Shown here piece by piece: positions 52,338-62,251 of a stretch of 64,000 nucleotides of DNA (the stretch's first letter is position 1; each line of letters opens with the position of its first letter). Both the position numbers and the translations under genes were made by a program. Origin of the DNA: Clostridia bacterium. Its GTDB lineage: Bacteria > Bacillota > Clostridia > UMGS1883. The stretch lies in NCBI GenBank assembly GCA_017440585.1, contig JAFSGW010000002.1, positions 1 through 64,000 on the forward strand, in the 5' to 3' direction. Below the pieces are notes generated by a model. It was given only the letters and a program-made list of their open reading frames with translations. It ran no database searches and was not told where the DNA came from.

Positions 52338-54005
52338 TTAGAAAAGGCCTGTAATAGTGCCGTTTTCATCAATATCAATATTATTTGCGGCAGGTACCTT
52401 GGGAAGACCGGGCATTGTCATGATATCGCCTGTAAGGAATACCACAAAGCCTGCACCTGCAGAAAGGCGGACCTCCTTAACAGTAATCCTGAAGCCTGTG
52501 GGACGGGCAAGGAGCTGAGGATTGTCCGAAAGTGAATACTGTGTTTTTGCAGTACAGATGGGAAGGTTAACGTATCCATGCTGTGTTATTTCATCAATGG
52601 CCTTTCTCGCTGCGGGAAGATAGTCTACGCCATCTGCACCATAGATTTCCTTTGCAATAGTTTCAAACTTTTCGTAGTAGGAGCCTTCGAGCTCGTAAAT
52701 GGGCTTGAAATCAGAGGGCTCTTCAAGTGCTTCAAGAACTGCCTTTGCAAGCTCCTCGCCACCTTCGCCACCCTTGGAGAATACTTCGGAAAGAGCAAAC
52801 TTTGCACCAAGGTCTTCACACGCCTTCTTTACAGCCTCAAGCTCTGCATCTGTGTCCTGGGGGAAACGGTTGATTGCCACAACAACGGGAAGGTTGTACT
52901 TCTTTATGTTTTCAATATGCTTTTCAAGGTTGGGAAGACCCTTGATGAGTGCATCAACATTTTCGTTGGAAACCTCAGTCTTGGGAACACCGCCGTTATA
53001 CTTTAGAGCACGGCAGGTAGCAACAAGAACAACTGCATCGGGCTTAAGGTTACCCATACGGCACTTGATGTCAAGGAACTTCTCTGCACCAAGGTCAGCA
53101 CCGAAGCCTGCTTCTGTAACAACATAGTCACCTAATTTCAATGCAAGCTTTGTAGCCACGATGCTGTTACAGCCGTGAGCTATGTTTGCAAAGGGACCGC
53201 CATGCATAATGCAGGGTGTGTGCTCAAGAGTCTGTACAAGATTGGGCTTGATAGCGTCCTTTAAAAGAACGGTCATTGCACCCTGTGCATTAAGGTCAGA
53301 AGCCTTTACGGGAAGACCCTCGTAGTTATAGCCAACGATAATTTCACCAAGACGCTTCTTAAGGTCCGTAATATCATTTGCAAGGCAAAGAATTGCCATA
53401 ATTTCGGAAGCAACCGTAATCATGAAGCCATCCTGACGGGGGAAGCCGTTAAGCTTGCCGCCCAGAGCAACAACAATGTCACGAAGTGCACGGTCATTCA
53501 TGTCAAGCACACGCTTGAAGGTAACTCTTCTGGCATCGATGCCAAGAGCATTGCCGTGATGAATGTGGTTGTCAAGAAGTGCGGCAAGAAGGTTGTGTGC
53601 AGCTGTAATAGCGTGCATGTCACCCGTGAAGTGAAGGTTGATATCCTCCATGGGAACAACCTGAGCATAGCCACCGCCTGCAGCACCGCCCTTAATACCC
53701 ATAACGGGACCGAGAGAGGGCTCACGGAGAGCTATTACGGCATTTTTACCAAGTCTGCAAAGAGCCTGTCCGAGACCTACGGAAGTAGTTGTCTTGCCTT
53801 CGCCTGCAGGAGTGGGGTTGATGGCTGTTGTAAGAATAAGTTTACCGTTGGGATTGGAGGAAACTCTCTTAATAAGCTCTTCGGAAAGCTTTGCTTTATA
53901 TTTTCCGTAAAGCTCAAGCTCGTCAAAGCTGATGCCTATCTTTTCAGCAACCTTTGCAATAGGTTCCATTTTCGCACTTTGTGCAATTTGAATATCAGTA
54001 AGCAT
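52338..54005 (-). CDS. fhs: Formate-tetrahydrofolate ligase
   Basis: ATP-dependent formation of 10-formyl-THF from formate and THF, 555 residues, the family's usual size. The ATP site is [21 protein letters not shown], and [27 protein letters not shown] and the PTGF-IT-V C-terminal motif are present. It fits one-carbon metabolism of an anaerobe. I prefer ATG 54005 because AAGGAG is eight bases upstream; ATG 54011 would be only two bases from it. Confidence 0.97.
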   Translation of the reverse strand: MLTDIQIAQSAKMEPIAKVAEKIGISFDELELYGKYKAKLSEELIKRVSSNPNGKLILTTAINPTPAGEGKTTTSVGLGQALCRLGKNAVIALREPSLGPVMGIKGGAAGGGYAQVVPMEDINLHFTGDMHAITAAHNLLAALLDNHIHHGNALGIDARRVTFKRVLDMNDRALRDIVVALGGKLNGFPRQDGFMITVASEIMAILCLANDITDLKKRLGEIIVGYNYEGLPVKASDLNAQGAMTVLLKDAIKPNLVQTLEHTPCIMHGGPFANIAHGCNSIVATKLALKLGDYVVTEAGFGADLGAEKFLDIKCRMGNLKPDAVVLVATCRALKYNGGVPKTEVSNENVDALIKGLPNLEKHIENIKKYNLPVVVAINRFPQDTDAELEAVKKACEDLGAKFALSEVFSKGGEGGEELAKAVLEALEEPSDFKPIYELEGSYYEKFETIAKEIYGADGVDYLPAARKAIDEITQHGYVNLPICTAKTQYSLSDNPQLLARPTGFRITVKEVRLSAGAGFVVFLTGDIMTMPGLPKVPAANNIDIDENGTITGLF

Positions 54006-54038
54006 TTTCATCGCTCCTTATAAAAAGCATTTTTCTAT

Positions 54039-54068
54039 ATAATACCACAATATATATATTCATTGCAA
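54039..54068 (-). promoter_or_regulatory. Promoter of the fhs-tsaE-tsaB-rpiB-nrdR run
   Basis: On the minus strand TTGCAA (54068-54063) and TATTAT (54044-54039) with an 18-base spacer lie about 35 bases upstream of the fhs start. Confidence 0.65.
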
Positions 54069-54121
54069 GATATTTTCTACTTTATATTGAATTTTTGAGC
54101 AAATTTTATATTGAATAGTTA

Positions 54122-54150
54122 TTGAAAAAAACATATAATGCTGTTATAAT
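54122..54150 (+). promoter_or_regulatory. Promoter of the two-component operon
   Basis: TTGAAA (54122-54127) and TATAAT (54145-54150) with a 17-base spacer lie 33 bases before the response-regulator gene. Confidence 0.75.
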
Positions 54151-54183
54151 ATAATCAAATATGTGTAATAAGGGATTGAGACT

Positions 54184-54864
54184 ATGAAAATTTTAATTGT
54201 TGATGATGAAAAACTCCTTGTTAAGGGTATAAAATTCAATCTTGAGCAGGATGGCTATGACGTGGAAACGGCATATGACGGCGAAGAGGCATTAAGAATG
54301 GCAAGGGATAAAAGCATTTCTCTTATTGTACTTGACCTTATGCTTCCCGAAATTGACGGGCTTACTGTGTGCCAGAAGGTGAGAGAGTTTTCTCAGGTGC
54401 CCATTATAATGCTCACTGCAAAAACCGAGGATATGGACAAAATCCTGGGGCTTGATTACGGTGCAGACGATTACATGACAAAGCCCTTTAACATTCTTGA
54501 GTTAAAGGCACGTATAAAAGCTATTTTAAGGCGTACTTCAAATCAGGACAACACAGACAAGACAAAGTTTTCCTCTGGAAGCATTGAGCTTAACTATAAC
54601 CTCAGGCGTGTTAAGGTCTCGGGAAGGCTTATTGAGCTTACTGCCAAGGAGTTTGACCTTTGCGAGCTCTTTGCTACAAATCCCGGCAAGGTGTATTCAA
54701 GAGAAAATCTTCTCGACATTATATGGGGCTATGATTATCCGGGCGATGCCCGTACAGTGGATGTGCATGTCAGACGATTAAGAGAAAAAATTGAGCCTGA
54801 TGCGGCAAATCCCACATATATTCTTACCAAGTGGGGGGTAGGCTACTATTTTAAGGAAAATTAA
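54184..54864 (+). CDS. OmpR/PhoB-family response regulator
   Basis: A 226-residue two-domain regulator. The receiver domain has IVDDEKLL (acidic pocket), the phosphoacceptor Asp in LIVLDLMLP and TKPFN (conserved Lys). The C-terminal winged helix (LTAKEFDLCELFATNPGKVYSRENLLDIIWGYDY...DVHVRRLREKIE) is the OmpR type. The stop overlaps the sensor-kinase gene. The target is unknown. It belongs to the same transcript as the kinase and the GerMN lipoprotein. Confidence 0.96.
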   Translation: MKILIVDDEKLLVKGIKFNLEQDGYDVETAYDGEEALRMARDKSISLIVLDLMLPEIDGLTVCQKVREFSQVPIIMLTAKTEDMDKILGLDYGADDYMTKPFNILELKARIKAILRRTSNQDNTDKTKFSSGSIELNYNLRRVKVSGRLIELTAKEFDLCELFATNPGKVYSRENLLDIIWGYDYPGDARTVDVHVRRLREKIEPDAANPTYILTKWGVGYYFKEN

Positions 54865-56275
54865 GCACCTTCTGTCAACTATCCGTTTTCAGCTGGTTTT
54901 AACTTATCTTGTTATTATTACTCTCACTGCGGTACTGATTATTTCTTATACAACAAATTCAATGACAAATTATCTTCTTGATCAGAAGAAGAGTGATGTG
55001 CTCACCCAGGCAAATGTTTTGTCGGGCTATGTTTCACAGTATCAGAGCCTCAGTGCAGACACAATTTCATATCTTCTCACACAGCAGCATATTTCAACAT
55101 CCTCCCGTGTTATAATGGTGGATGCAGATGCGGTTATAACATACGACTCCATAAAGGAAGGCTCTCTCGTAGGCAAAACAATGTTCAAGCAGATAGTGCT
55201 TACTGCACTTTCCGGCAGCGACATTACCGTTTCTGAGGAAACCATAGACGGTGAAATGGTTGTAAGTGCAGCAGTACCAATTACCGTTGATAAAACTATT
55301 ACCGGTGTTATTTTGATGCAGTCAAGTGCCGAAAGCATAGGGGAGTATACAAGTCAGATGACAAGAAGCATTCTTACCCTGGCAATTATTGTTGCACTTG
55401 TTGTTGCACTTCTGGCATTTTTGTTCTCGGGTATTATTACAAAGCCTATACGTAACCTTACACGCTCTGTTGTAAGCATGAGCGAGCAGGACAGTGAGGA
55501 AAAGCTCGATATTGTCAATGGTGGTGAAATAGGTGAGCTTGTGGATTCCTTCAACAAGCTGATAGATAAAATTGAAATGCAGGAGCAGAAGAGGCAGGAA
55601 TTTGTTTCAAATGCTTCACATGAGCTGAAAACACCTCTTTCGTCTATAAAACTCATTGCCGACTCTCTTATTCAGACACCTGACGCACCCCGTGAGATGG
55701 AAGTTGAGTTCTTAAATGATATGAATGTTCAGGTTGACCGCCTTGCAAGAATTATAGATAAGCTTCTTGCACTCACCAAAATGGATGACAGCGGTGCAGT
55801 CAGCAGAATGGAATTTTCGGTTATGGATATATCCGACCTTACTGCAAGAGTTGTAAAGGCGTTAAAGCCCCTTGCAGAGTCTAAAAATATTGAGCTTGAG
55901 TATAAGTCAGATATAGGCATTTTCTCACGTATCGAAAAAGACAGACTGTGGGAAGCCTTCTATAATATTCTTGACAACTCCATTAAATACACAAAACCGG
56001 GCGGTAAAGTGCAAATGATTGTGGAAAGAGAGGATAACTGTGCTGTTGTCACAATTTCCGATACCGGTATAGGTATTGCAGAAGATGAAATTTATAAAAT
56101 ATTTGATCGCTTCTACAGAGTTGACAAAGCCCGTTCACGGGAAACAGGCGGTACGGGACTTGGGCTTTCAATTGCACTTACTGCTGTTGAACTTCACGGC
56201 GGAAACATACATGTGGAAAGCGTGGAGGGCATAGGAAGTCGCTTCAAGATAACAATACCCATTACCCTTAAATAA
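54860..56275 (+). CDS. Sensor histidine kinase (HAMP, HisKA, HATPase)
   Basis: Transmembrane sensor kinase. From the first ATG (54962) to the end there are 437 residues: an extracytoplasmic sensor part, a second membrane helix (LTLAIIVALVVALLAFLFSG), HAMP, the phosphoacceptor His in ASHELKTPLSSIK and the ATPase boxes (NILDNSIKYTKPGG, DTGIGIAEDEI, GGTGLGLSIA). The frame upstream of 54962 encodes a typical first helix (VLTYLVIITLTAVLIISY), so the real start lies earlier. No ATG, GTG or TTG occurs there after the TAG at 54839. An ATT at 54860 (sharing bases with the regulator stop) or at 54848, or CTG at 54872, is the likely start; 54860 is my choice. Confidence 0.9.
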   Translation: MKHLLSTIRFQLVLTYLVIITLTAVLIISYTTNSMTNYLLDQKKSDVLTQANVLSGYVSQYQSLSADTISYLLTQQHISTSSRVIMVDADAVITYDSIKEGSLVGKTMFKQIVLTALSGSDITVSEETIDGEMVVSAAVPITVDKTITGVILMQSSAESIGEYTSQMTRSILTLAIIVALVVALLAFLFSGIITKPIRNLTRSVVSMSEQDSEEKLDIVNGGEIGELVDSFNKLIDKIEMQEQKRQEFVSNASHELKTPLSSIKLIADSLIQTPDAPREMEVEFLNDMNVQVDRLARIIDKLLALTKMDDSGAVSRMEFSVMDISDLTARVVKALKPLAESKNIELEYKSDIGIFSRIEKDRLWEAFYNILDNSIKYTKPGGKVQMIVEREDNCAVVTISDTGIGIAEDEIYKIFDRFYRVDKARSRETGGTGLGLSIALTAVELHGGNIHVESVEGIGSRFKITIPITLK

Positions 56276-56297
56276 TTCCAGGAAAGGCTATGTTTTT

Positions 56298-57209
56298 ATG
56301 AAAAGGCTTATTTCAATTATAGTTTCCTTAGTAATGTGCCTTACTTTTTGCTCCTGTCTTGGCACGAAGGAAACAAAATCAATAAACATTTATTTTAAAA
56401 ATGAAGAGACGGGCGAGCTTACCGCAGATAAAATTAAATACACCGGCTCACAGAATATTGTTGATATGGCAAACTTTGCACTTGGCAATTTACTTATGGG
56501 TCCCGATAACGTCAAACTGGTGAAAACACTTCCCGAAGATACCGAGCTTCTCGGGCTCAGTGTAAAGGACGGTGTTGCAAATGTCGATTTTTCTGAGGAG
56601 TTTACCTCTTACAGCGGAATTGATGAACTGCTTACACGCTTCAGCGTTATAAGAACGCTCTGTGACATTCCGGGCATAACGAAGGTTTCCATAACTGTGG
56701 AAGGAAACCCCCTTGTTTCCGATGCAACGGGCAATGAGGTTGGCGTGCTCAGCAAAAAAGACGGTGTTCTCGATATTGACATTGTTGACAGTGACAGCGT
56801 AACCGCAACGATAAGGATGTTCTTTGCAACAAGTGACGGAATGAACCTTAAGGCAGAAAACCGTAACGTAAAGACCCAGAACACTATTTCCATTGAAAAA
56901 ACAATAATGAATGAGCTCCTTAAGGGTCCGTCTTCACATGAGTTAACGTCTGTAATGCCTTCGGGCACAAAGGTTTTAAATGTTGAAACAAAGGATGGAG
57001 TATGCTATGTTAACCTTTCGGAGGAATTTGTAACAAAATTCTCCGGAGGCACGGGCATTCTTACGGTATATTCCATAGTTAACTCCCTTTGCAGCTTAGA
57101 GAGTGTACAAAGCGTACAGATACTTATCGAAGGCGAAAAGGGTGCAGAGTTCGGCAACTTTGTGTTTGACGAACCCATATGGGCAAATTTTGATATTGTG
57201 ATACAGTAA
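56298..57209 (+). CDS. Lipoprotein with two GerMN domains
   Basis: A 303-residue exported protein. The N-terminal signal ends in the lipobox LTFCSC, so Cys20 or so would be lipidated. Two repeats of the GerMN (sporulation/spore germination) fold follow. They are recognisable by the paired strands DGVANVDFSEEF...ELLTRFSVIRTLCDIPGITKVSITVEG and DGVCYVNLSEEF...LTVYSIVNSLCSLESVQSVQILIEG. It directly follows the response regulator and kinase (22 bases), as LpqB does in actinobacteria. It may be a sensor or an envelope target of the pair. Confidence 0.9.
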   Translation: MKRLISIIVSLVMCLTFCSCLGTKETKSINIYFKNEETGELTADKIKYTGSQNIVDMANFALGNLLMGPDNVKLVKTLPEDTELLGLSVKDGVANVDFSEEFTSYSGIDELLTRFSVIRTLCDIPGITKVSITVEGNPLVSDATGNEVGVLSKKDGVLDIDIVDSDSVTATIRMFFATSDGMNLKAENRNVKTQNTISIEKTIMNELLKGPSSHELTSVMPSGTKVLNVETKDGVCYVNLSEEFVTKFSGGTGILTVYSIVNSLCSLESVQSVQILIEGEKGAEFGNFVFDEPIWANFDIVIQ

Positions 57210-57225
57210 TACGGAGGATAAAGAA

Positions 57226-57885
57226 ATGCCACAGTTTGAGGTTGTTCTTTTTGATTTTGACGGCACTGTTGCCGATACGTCGCCCGGTATTAAGGAAGGG
57301 CTCCGACATGTATTTGAGCTTAACGGGATGCCCCTCATGACAGATACGGAAATGGACCGTTTTATAGGTCCACCCCTTGATGACAGCTTTGAAAAGTACT
57401 GCAACGTTTCCCGTGATAAGGCAAAGGAAATGGTTCTGCAGTTTCGGGAGCACTATCACGTAAAGGCTATTGATAAGTTCATTATTTATGACGGGCTTGT
57501 GGATGCCATAAAAATTTTAAAGGATAAAGGCATTAAGGTTGGCATTGCCACAAGTAAGCCCGAGGTTATGGCAATTCATATTCTCAAACTGGCAGGCATT
57601 TTCGACCTTTTTGATGTTATACAGGGAGCAAGCCTTGACGGTAAGCTTATAAAAAAGAACGATATTGTAAATCATGTGCTACAAAAGGATGGAATTTGCG
57701 GTAAGAAAACCCTTATGGTAGGCGATACCGAGTTTGACATATACGGTGCTCACTATAACAATATACCCTGCCTTTGGGTTGATTACGGCTTCGGAACCTA
57801 TGAAAATGCATTAAAGGAAAAGCCTGAATATATTGCCCGCACAACAAAGGAAATGGCAGAATTTTTCTTAACTATACAGGACTGA
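57226..57885 (+). CDS. HAD-superfamily phosphatase, phosphoglycolate type
   Basis: A 219-residue HAD hydrolase with motif I LFDFDGTVADT (catalytic Asp), motif II (KVGIATSK) and motif IV (GDTEFDIYGA). The cap domain is of the C1 helical type, giving similarity to phosphoglycolate phosphatase/PpaX. It starts 17 bases after the lipoprotein. Substrate unknown. Confidence 0.9.
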   Translation: MPQFEVVLFDFDGTVADTSPGIKEGLRHVFELNGMPLMTDTEMDRFIGPPLDDSFEKYCNVSRDKAKEMVLQFREHYHVKAIDKFIIYDGLVDAIKILKDKGIKVGIATSKPEVMAIHILKLAGIFDLFDVIQGASLDGKLIKKNDIVNHVLQKDGICGKKTLMVGDTEFDIYGAHYNNIPCLWVDYGFGTYENALKEKPEYIARTTKEMAEFFLTIQD

Positions 57886-57889
57886 TATT

Positions 57890-59785
57890 ATGAATTTACT
57901 TACAGCAACAAATTTAGCAAAATCCTTCGGTGAGAGAGATTTATTTAAAAATGTTTCTTTCAACATCGATGAAAAATCGAAAATAGGTCTAATAGGCGCA
58001 AACGGAGTGGGCAAAACCACTCTTTTTCGCGTATTATGCGAGGAGGAAAGCTACAACGGTAATCTGAACAGAAACAACCTTCTTAAAATCGGTTACATGG
58101 AACAGATTCCGCCCGAGGACGACAAAACTGATGCCTACACCTATGTTCTGGGCATCTTTTCGCATTTGGAGGCACTTGAAGAAAGGCTTGAAAAAATCCG
58201 CACCGATATAGAAGAAGGCAGAGGTGATACGGAAAACCTTATAAATATGCAGGAAAAGCTCAACAATGAATATATTGACAAGGGCGGGCTTGTATATAAG
58301 GCAAAGTGCCGTTCCATGCTTTTGGGACTTGGGTTTTCTGAAGCAGAAATATCAAACAAATTAAATGAGCTTTCGGGTGGACAGAGAACAAGGCTATCAC
58401 TTGCTCGTGTTCTGCTTTCTGATGCAAATTTACTGCTCCTGGACGAGCCTACAAACCATCTTGACATTGAGGCAATCATATTCCTCGAAAATTTTTTAAA
58501 GGAGTATAACGGTGCTTTTATTGTTATAAGCCACGACAGATACTTTCTTGACAAGGTTACAAACAGAACCTTTGAGCTTGAATGTGAAAAGCTTACACAG
58601 TACGACGGAAATTACAGCGTTTTTGCACAAAAGAAAAAAGCAGCCTTTGATGCTGCCGTGAAACGATATGACAATACCATGAGGGAAATCCATCGCATTG
58701 AGGGCATGATTGAGCAGCAAAAACGATGGAACCGTGAAAAAAATATTAAAACTGCCGAAAGCAAGCAGAAGGTTATTGACCGCCTTGAGAAGGACCTTGA
58801 AAAGCCAAAGTCTGACAACGAAAAGGTTCGTTTCAAGTTTACAACAACCCTTGAGGGCGGAAACGATGTTATGATGATAAACTCCTTAAAGAAAAGCTAT
58901 GGAGATAAGAAGCTTTTTGAGGATGTTAACCTTCTTGTGAAAAAGAATGAATGTGTATTTGTTTTAGGTCCTAACGGTTGCGGAAAAACAACCTTTTACA
59001 GAATAATTAAGGGTGATGAGGTGGCAGACGGAGGCACAGTACGCTTCGGAAGCAATATTGAGTGCAGTTATTTTGACCAGACAAGACTTGATATTTCCTC
59101 AGGTAAAACCATTATCGATGAAGTGTGGGACAGATTTCCCAAAATGACACAGACACAGGTGCGAAATGCCCTTGCGGCATTCCTTTTTAAGGATGATGAT
59201 GTTTTCAAGGAAACAGATTGCCTCTCGGGCGGTGAAAAGGCGAGAATAGCACTTTTGTGCCTTATGCTTAAAGGCTCAAATTATATTCTCCTTGACGAAC
59301 CTACAAACCACCTTGACCTTGCATCGCGTGAAGCCTTGGAGGATGCCATAGAGGAGTTTGGCGGTACTGTATTTATAATAAGCCATGACAGATACCTTAT
59401 CAATAAGCTTGCAGATAAGCTTTTCGTGTTTGAAGATGGCACCATACGTGAATACAGATGCACCTATGACGAATATATGGCGTTAAAGGACAATGTCGAA
59501 AAGCCCGTCAAGGAAATTTCTCAGCCGAAAGCCGAAAAAATCAACGACTATAAGATGCAGAAGGAAAGAGAAAGAGCAAAGCGAATGCGTGCAAGCCGTA
59601 TTGCAAAGCTTGAAGGGTTAATTGCCGAAACAGAGGAGAAAATAAATACTGTTTCGGAGGATATTAATAACTGTGGCTCTGATTACCAGAAGCTTATTGA
59701 ATTAAACAGTGAACTTGACGAGCTTAACGAAAGCCTTTTTGGTTATATGGAAGAATGGGAAAAGCTTTGCGAGGAGGAAGAATAG
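57890..59785 (+). CDS. ABC-F family ATPase
   Basis: A 631-residue protein with two ABC domains and no membrane segment, so an ABC-F ribosome-associated type. It has Walker A (GANGVGKTT, GPNGCGKTT), ABC signatures (LSGGQRTRL, LSGGEKARI) and Walker B (LLLDEPTNHLD, ILLDEPTNHLD) in each half. The inter-domain linker is charged. The C-terminal 80 residues form a coiled coil typical of Uup/YfmR-like members. It may protect or regulate ribosomes. AUG follows five bases after the HAD gene stop. Confidence 0.94.
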   Translation: MNLLTATNLAKSFGERDLFKNVSFNIDEKSKIGLIGANGVGKTTLFRVLCEEESYNGNLNRNNLLKIGYMEQIPPEDDKTDAYTYVLGIFSHLEALEERLEKIRTDIEEGRGDTENLINMQEKLNNEYIDKGGLVYKAKCRSMLLGLGFSEAEISNKLNELSGGQRTRLSLARVLLSDANLLLLDEPTNHLDIEAIIFLENFLKEYNGAFIVISHDRYFLDKVTNRTFELECEKLTQYDGNYSVFAQKKKAAFDAAVKRYDNTMREIHRIEGMIEQQKRWNREKNIKTAESKQKVIDRLEKDLEKPKSDNEKVRFKFTTTLEGGNDVMMINSLKKSYGDKKLFEDVNLLVKKNECVFVLGPNGCGKTTFYRIIKGDEVADGGTVRFGSNIECSYFDQTRLDISSGKTIIDEVWDRFPKMTQTQVRNALAAFLFKDDDVFKETDCLSGGEKARIALLCLMLKGSNYILLDEPTNHLDLASREALEDAIEEFGGTVFIISHDRYLINKLADKLFVFEDGTIREYRCTYDEYMALKDNVEKPVKEISQPKAEKINDYKMQKERERAKRMRASRIAKLEGLIAETEEKINTVSEDINNCGSDYQKLIELNSELDELNESLFGYMEEWEKLCEEEE

Positions 59786-59786
59786 T

Positions 59787-60785
59787 ATGCCTTCTTTAGG
59801 TATAATACGCGGTTTTGGTGAAGGCTATATTGTAACCGGCTGTATTATAAGGCTTATAAAGGCTATTAACAAGCGTTTCCGTTCACATATAACCTATGAG
59901 GAAATACCTTGCGGCAATTATATAGAACACGGCAGAGAAATACCTGAGGAAATTGCAGAAAATATAAAAGAATATGACTGTATTCTGTCAGGTGACTTTG
60001 CATCAGATACCAACCCAATAAGCTACACCGAAGGTGACATTGCATATGCTCTTTCTGCAAATATTGAATACACGTATGTTTCTATGGCTGATACAGATAT
60101 TTGCATTGCATCCTACTTTGACGGCGGCTTTAAAATGAGAGACGGGAAAAATACCCGTGAGGGCTCTTCTGAAACAAGAGTTTGCTCAGCATATACCGCA
60201 TTAAACATTGTTAAAGATGTTTCAAGGCTTGCAGAAAAGAGGCGTCGGAGGCTTGCATTTGTTACGGATGCCGACAATGAGTATTGTGCCGATATGTTCT
60301 CAAACAGCTTTGAAAGCTTTACTATGCCCATGAGCAATTTTAAAATGGTTAAGTACACTTCCGGGGAAATATGCCACGATATTTTGTGCGATATAGCTGC
60401 CTTTGATGTTATATTTGCATCGAAAGCTTTTACGGAAACAACGCTTGGTGTATTCCGGTTTCTCATGAAGGATAAATATGCCTCCTTTAAAAAATATAAC
60501 AGCGAAAAGCCCTTTTATACAGTTAAAGCAGCGGAAACAAATTCCGCCTCGGGCGACTATACGCCCTCTCTTTATTCCTATATAACAGCTTTTTCCGAAC
60601 TTCTTAAAGCAGAATTCAATATGGAAAAGGAAGCTGTATCTTTACAAAGAGCCCTTCTTGATGCAATGGAATTTGCCTCTTTTGAGTCCGGAGAAGAATT
60701 TACGGATAAGGTTATAGAGCTTTTACAACGCCCTGTTAAAACAAAATATTCAAAAGCTCCCGAAAAGAGCAGATACATAAAATAA
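59787..60785 (+). CDS. Diverged isopropylmalate/isocitrate dehydrogenase-like protein
   Basis: A 332-residue protein with weak likeness to the isocitrate/isopropylmalate dehydrogenase fold. It has an N-terminal GIIRGFGEGYIVTGC region where a family member would have GDGIGPE, a middle region SSETRVCSAYTALNIVKDVSRLAEKRRRRLAFV matching the coenzyme-binding and substrate domain layout, and CDIAAFDVIFASKAF later. The key PGDGIG-type and metal aspartates are not clear, so it may be non-catalytic or have another substrate. ATG 59787 follows GAGGAGGAAG. The longer ORF from 59709 overlaps the ABC-F gene. Confidence 0.55.
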   Translation: MPSLGIIRGFGEGYIVTGCIIRLIKAINKRFRSHITYEEIPCGNYIEHGREIPEEIAENIKEYDCILSGDFASDTNPISYTEGDIAYALSANIEYTYVSMADTDICIASYFDGGFKMRDGKNTREGSSETRVCSAYTALNIVKDVSRLAEKRRRRLAFVTDADNEYCADMFSNSFESFTMPMSNFKMVKYTSGEICHDILCDIAAFDVIFASKAFTETTLGVFRFLMKDKYASFKKYNSEKPFYTVKAAETNSASGDYTPSLYSYITAFSELLKAEFNMEKEAVSLQRALLDAMEFASFESGEEFTDKVIELLQRPVKTKYSKAPEKSRYIK

Positions 60786-60810
60786 AAGCCGTGATTTTCA
60801 CGGCTTTTAT
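60782..60810. terminator. Bidirectional terminator
   Basis: ATAAAAGCCGTGA (60782-60794) pairs with TCACGGCTTTTAT (60798-60810). A-tract and T-tract on both sides end the converging plus-strand gene and minus-strand argH. Confidence 0.88.
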
Positions 60811-60812
60811 TG

Positions 60813-62195
60813 TTACATTCTGTATTCTTTTAAAAGGCTTTCTGCCACTTCAACAGATTTTAAAACTGCACTTTCTGCAGGGCCGCCTATAAGGCTTCTG
60901 CCTTCAACGCAGGCTGTCATGCTGATTGCTTCATAGATATCCTCTTCGATATATTCGCTGCATTCCTTCATTTCGGAAAGGGTGAGGTCATCAAGAGCTT
61001 TATTTGCCTTTTCTGCAAAGAGCACCATTCTGCCTACAATCGCATGTGCTTCACGGAAGGGAACACCCTTTTTAACAAGATAATCGGCAACGTCTGTTGC
61101 ATTTGCAAAACCGCCCTTGGCACCCTGGAGCATAATGTCCTTATTAACCTTCATTGTGCTTACCATGCCATTAAATACGGGCACACAAAGCTTTACTGTG
61201 TCAATAGCATCGAAAAGGTTTTCCTTGTCCTCCTGCATATCCTTGTTGTAGGCGAGGGGAATACCCTTCATTACTGTTAAAAGTGCCATAAGTGAGCCGT
61301 ATACTCTGCCGGTCTTACCACGGATAAGCTCTGCAACGTCGGGGTTTTTCTTCTGAGGCATTATGGAGGAGCCCGTGCTGAAGGCATCGTCCATTGTTAC
61401 AAAGCGGAATTCATTACTGCTCCACAAAATGAGCTCCTCGGAAAAACGGGAGAGGTGCATCATGATAAGGGAGAGGTTGCTTGTAAGTTCAATTGCAAAA
61501 TCACGGTCCGAAACGCCGTCAAGAGAGTTCATGGTTACAGATCCAAAGCCAAGTTCCTCAGCAACAGCTTCACGGTCAAGAGGATGCGTTGTGCCTGCAA
61601 GAGCACCGCTTCCCAAAGGCATTACGTTTGTTCTTTTATATGTTCCCGTAAGACGGTCGAGGTCACGAAGGAGCATATTTACATAAGCCATTACATGGTG
61701 GGAGAAGGTTATAGGCTGTGCCTTCTGCAGATGTGTGTAGCCGGGCATGATTGTTCTGGTATGTTCTTTTGCAAGCTTAAGCAGAGTTTCAACCAATTCG
61801 GAAAGCATTTTGTTGATTTCCAGGATTTCGTCCTTAACATACATTCTTATATCAAGGGCAACCTGGTCATTACGACTTCTTCCGGTATGAAGGCGTTTGC
61901 CCGTGTCACCGATACGTTCGATAAGAATTTTTTCAACATTCATGTGAATGTCTTCAGCATCTATTTCAAACTCAACCTTTCCGTTTTCAACATCAGTTAA
62001 AATTTCAGAGAGTGTTTTTATAATAAGCTCGCTGTCCTCAAGAGATATAATACCCTGCTTACCGAGCATACGGGCATGTGCAATGCTGCCTGTAATGTCC
62101 TGCTTATATAATCTTTGGTCAAATCTGATTGAAGAATTGAAGTCATCAACCTTTTTGTCGGTTGCTTTTTCAAATCTGCCACCCCAGAGTTTCAT
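60813..62195 (-). CDS. argH: Argininosuccinate lyase
   Basis: The last step of arginine synthesis: cleaves argininosuccinate to arginine and fumarate. The 460 residues include LWGGRF at the N-terminus, [31 protein letters not shown] and the conserved signature [12 protein letters not shown], all diagnostic. I start at ATG 62195 with GAGGTG upstream; the GTG at 62204 overlaps that site. It is transcribed after argG. Confidence 0.97.
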   Translation of the reverse strand: MKLWGGRFEKATDKKVDDFNSSIRFDQRLYKQDITGSIAHARMLGKQGIISLEDSELIIKTLSEILTDVENGKVEFEIDAEDIHMNVEKILIERIGDTGKRLHTGRSRNDQVALDIRMYVKDEILEINKMLSELVETLLKLAKEHTRTIMPGYTHLQKAQPITFSHHVMAYVNMLLRDLDRLTGTYKRTNVMPLGSGALAGTTHPLDREAVAEELGFGSVTMNSLDGVSDRDFAIELTSNLSLIMMHLSRFSEELILWSSNEFRFVTMDDAFSTGSSIMPQKKNPDVAELIRGKTGRVYGSLMALLTVMKGIPLAYNKDMQEDKENLFDAIDTVKLCVPVFNGMVSTMKVNKDIMLQGAKGGFANATDVADYLVKKGVPFREAHAIVGRMVLFAEKANKALDDLTLSEMKECSEYIEEDIYEAISMTACVEGRSLIGGPAESAVLKSVEVAESLLKEYRM

Positions 62196-62216
62196 AGTTT
62201 TCACCTCATTAATAAT

Positions 62217-62241
62217 ATAGGGCGGAGTTAATCCGCCCTAT
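62217..62241 (-). other. Intercistronic hairpin between argG and argH
   Basis: ATAGGGCGGA (62217-62226) pairs with TCCGCCCTAT (62232-62241). No T-run follows on the minus strand, so it is more likely an mRNA-stability or differential-expression stem than a full terminator. Confidence 0.55.
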
Positions 62242-62251
62242 TGGTTTTTAA

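Noticed and set aside
62217-62241. Terminator between argG and argH
   Set aside because: On the transcribed (minus) strand the stem is followed by ATTATTAATG, not a T-run, and argH has no promoter of its own that I can see.
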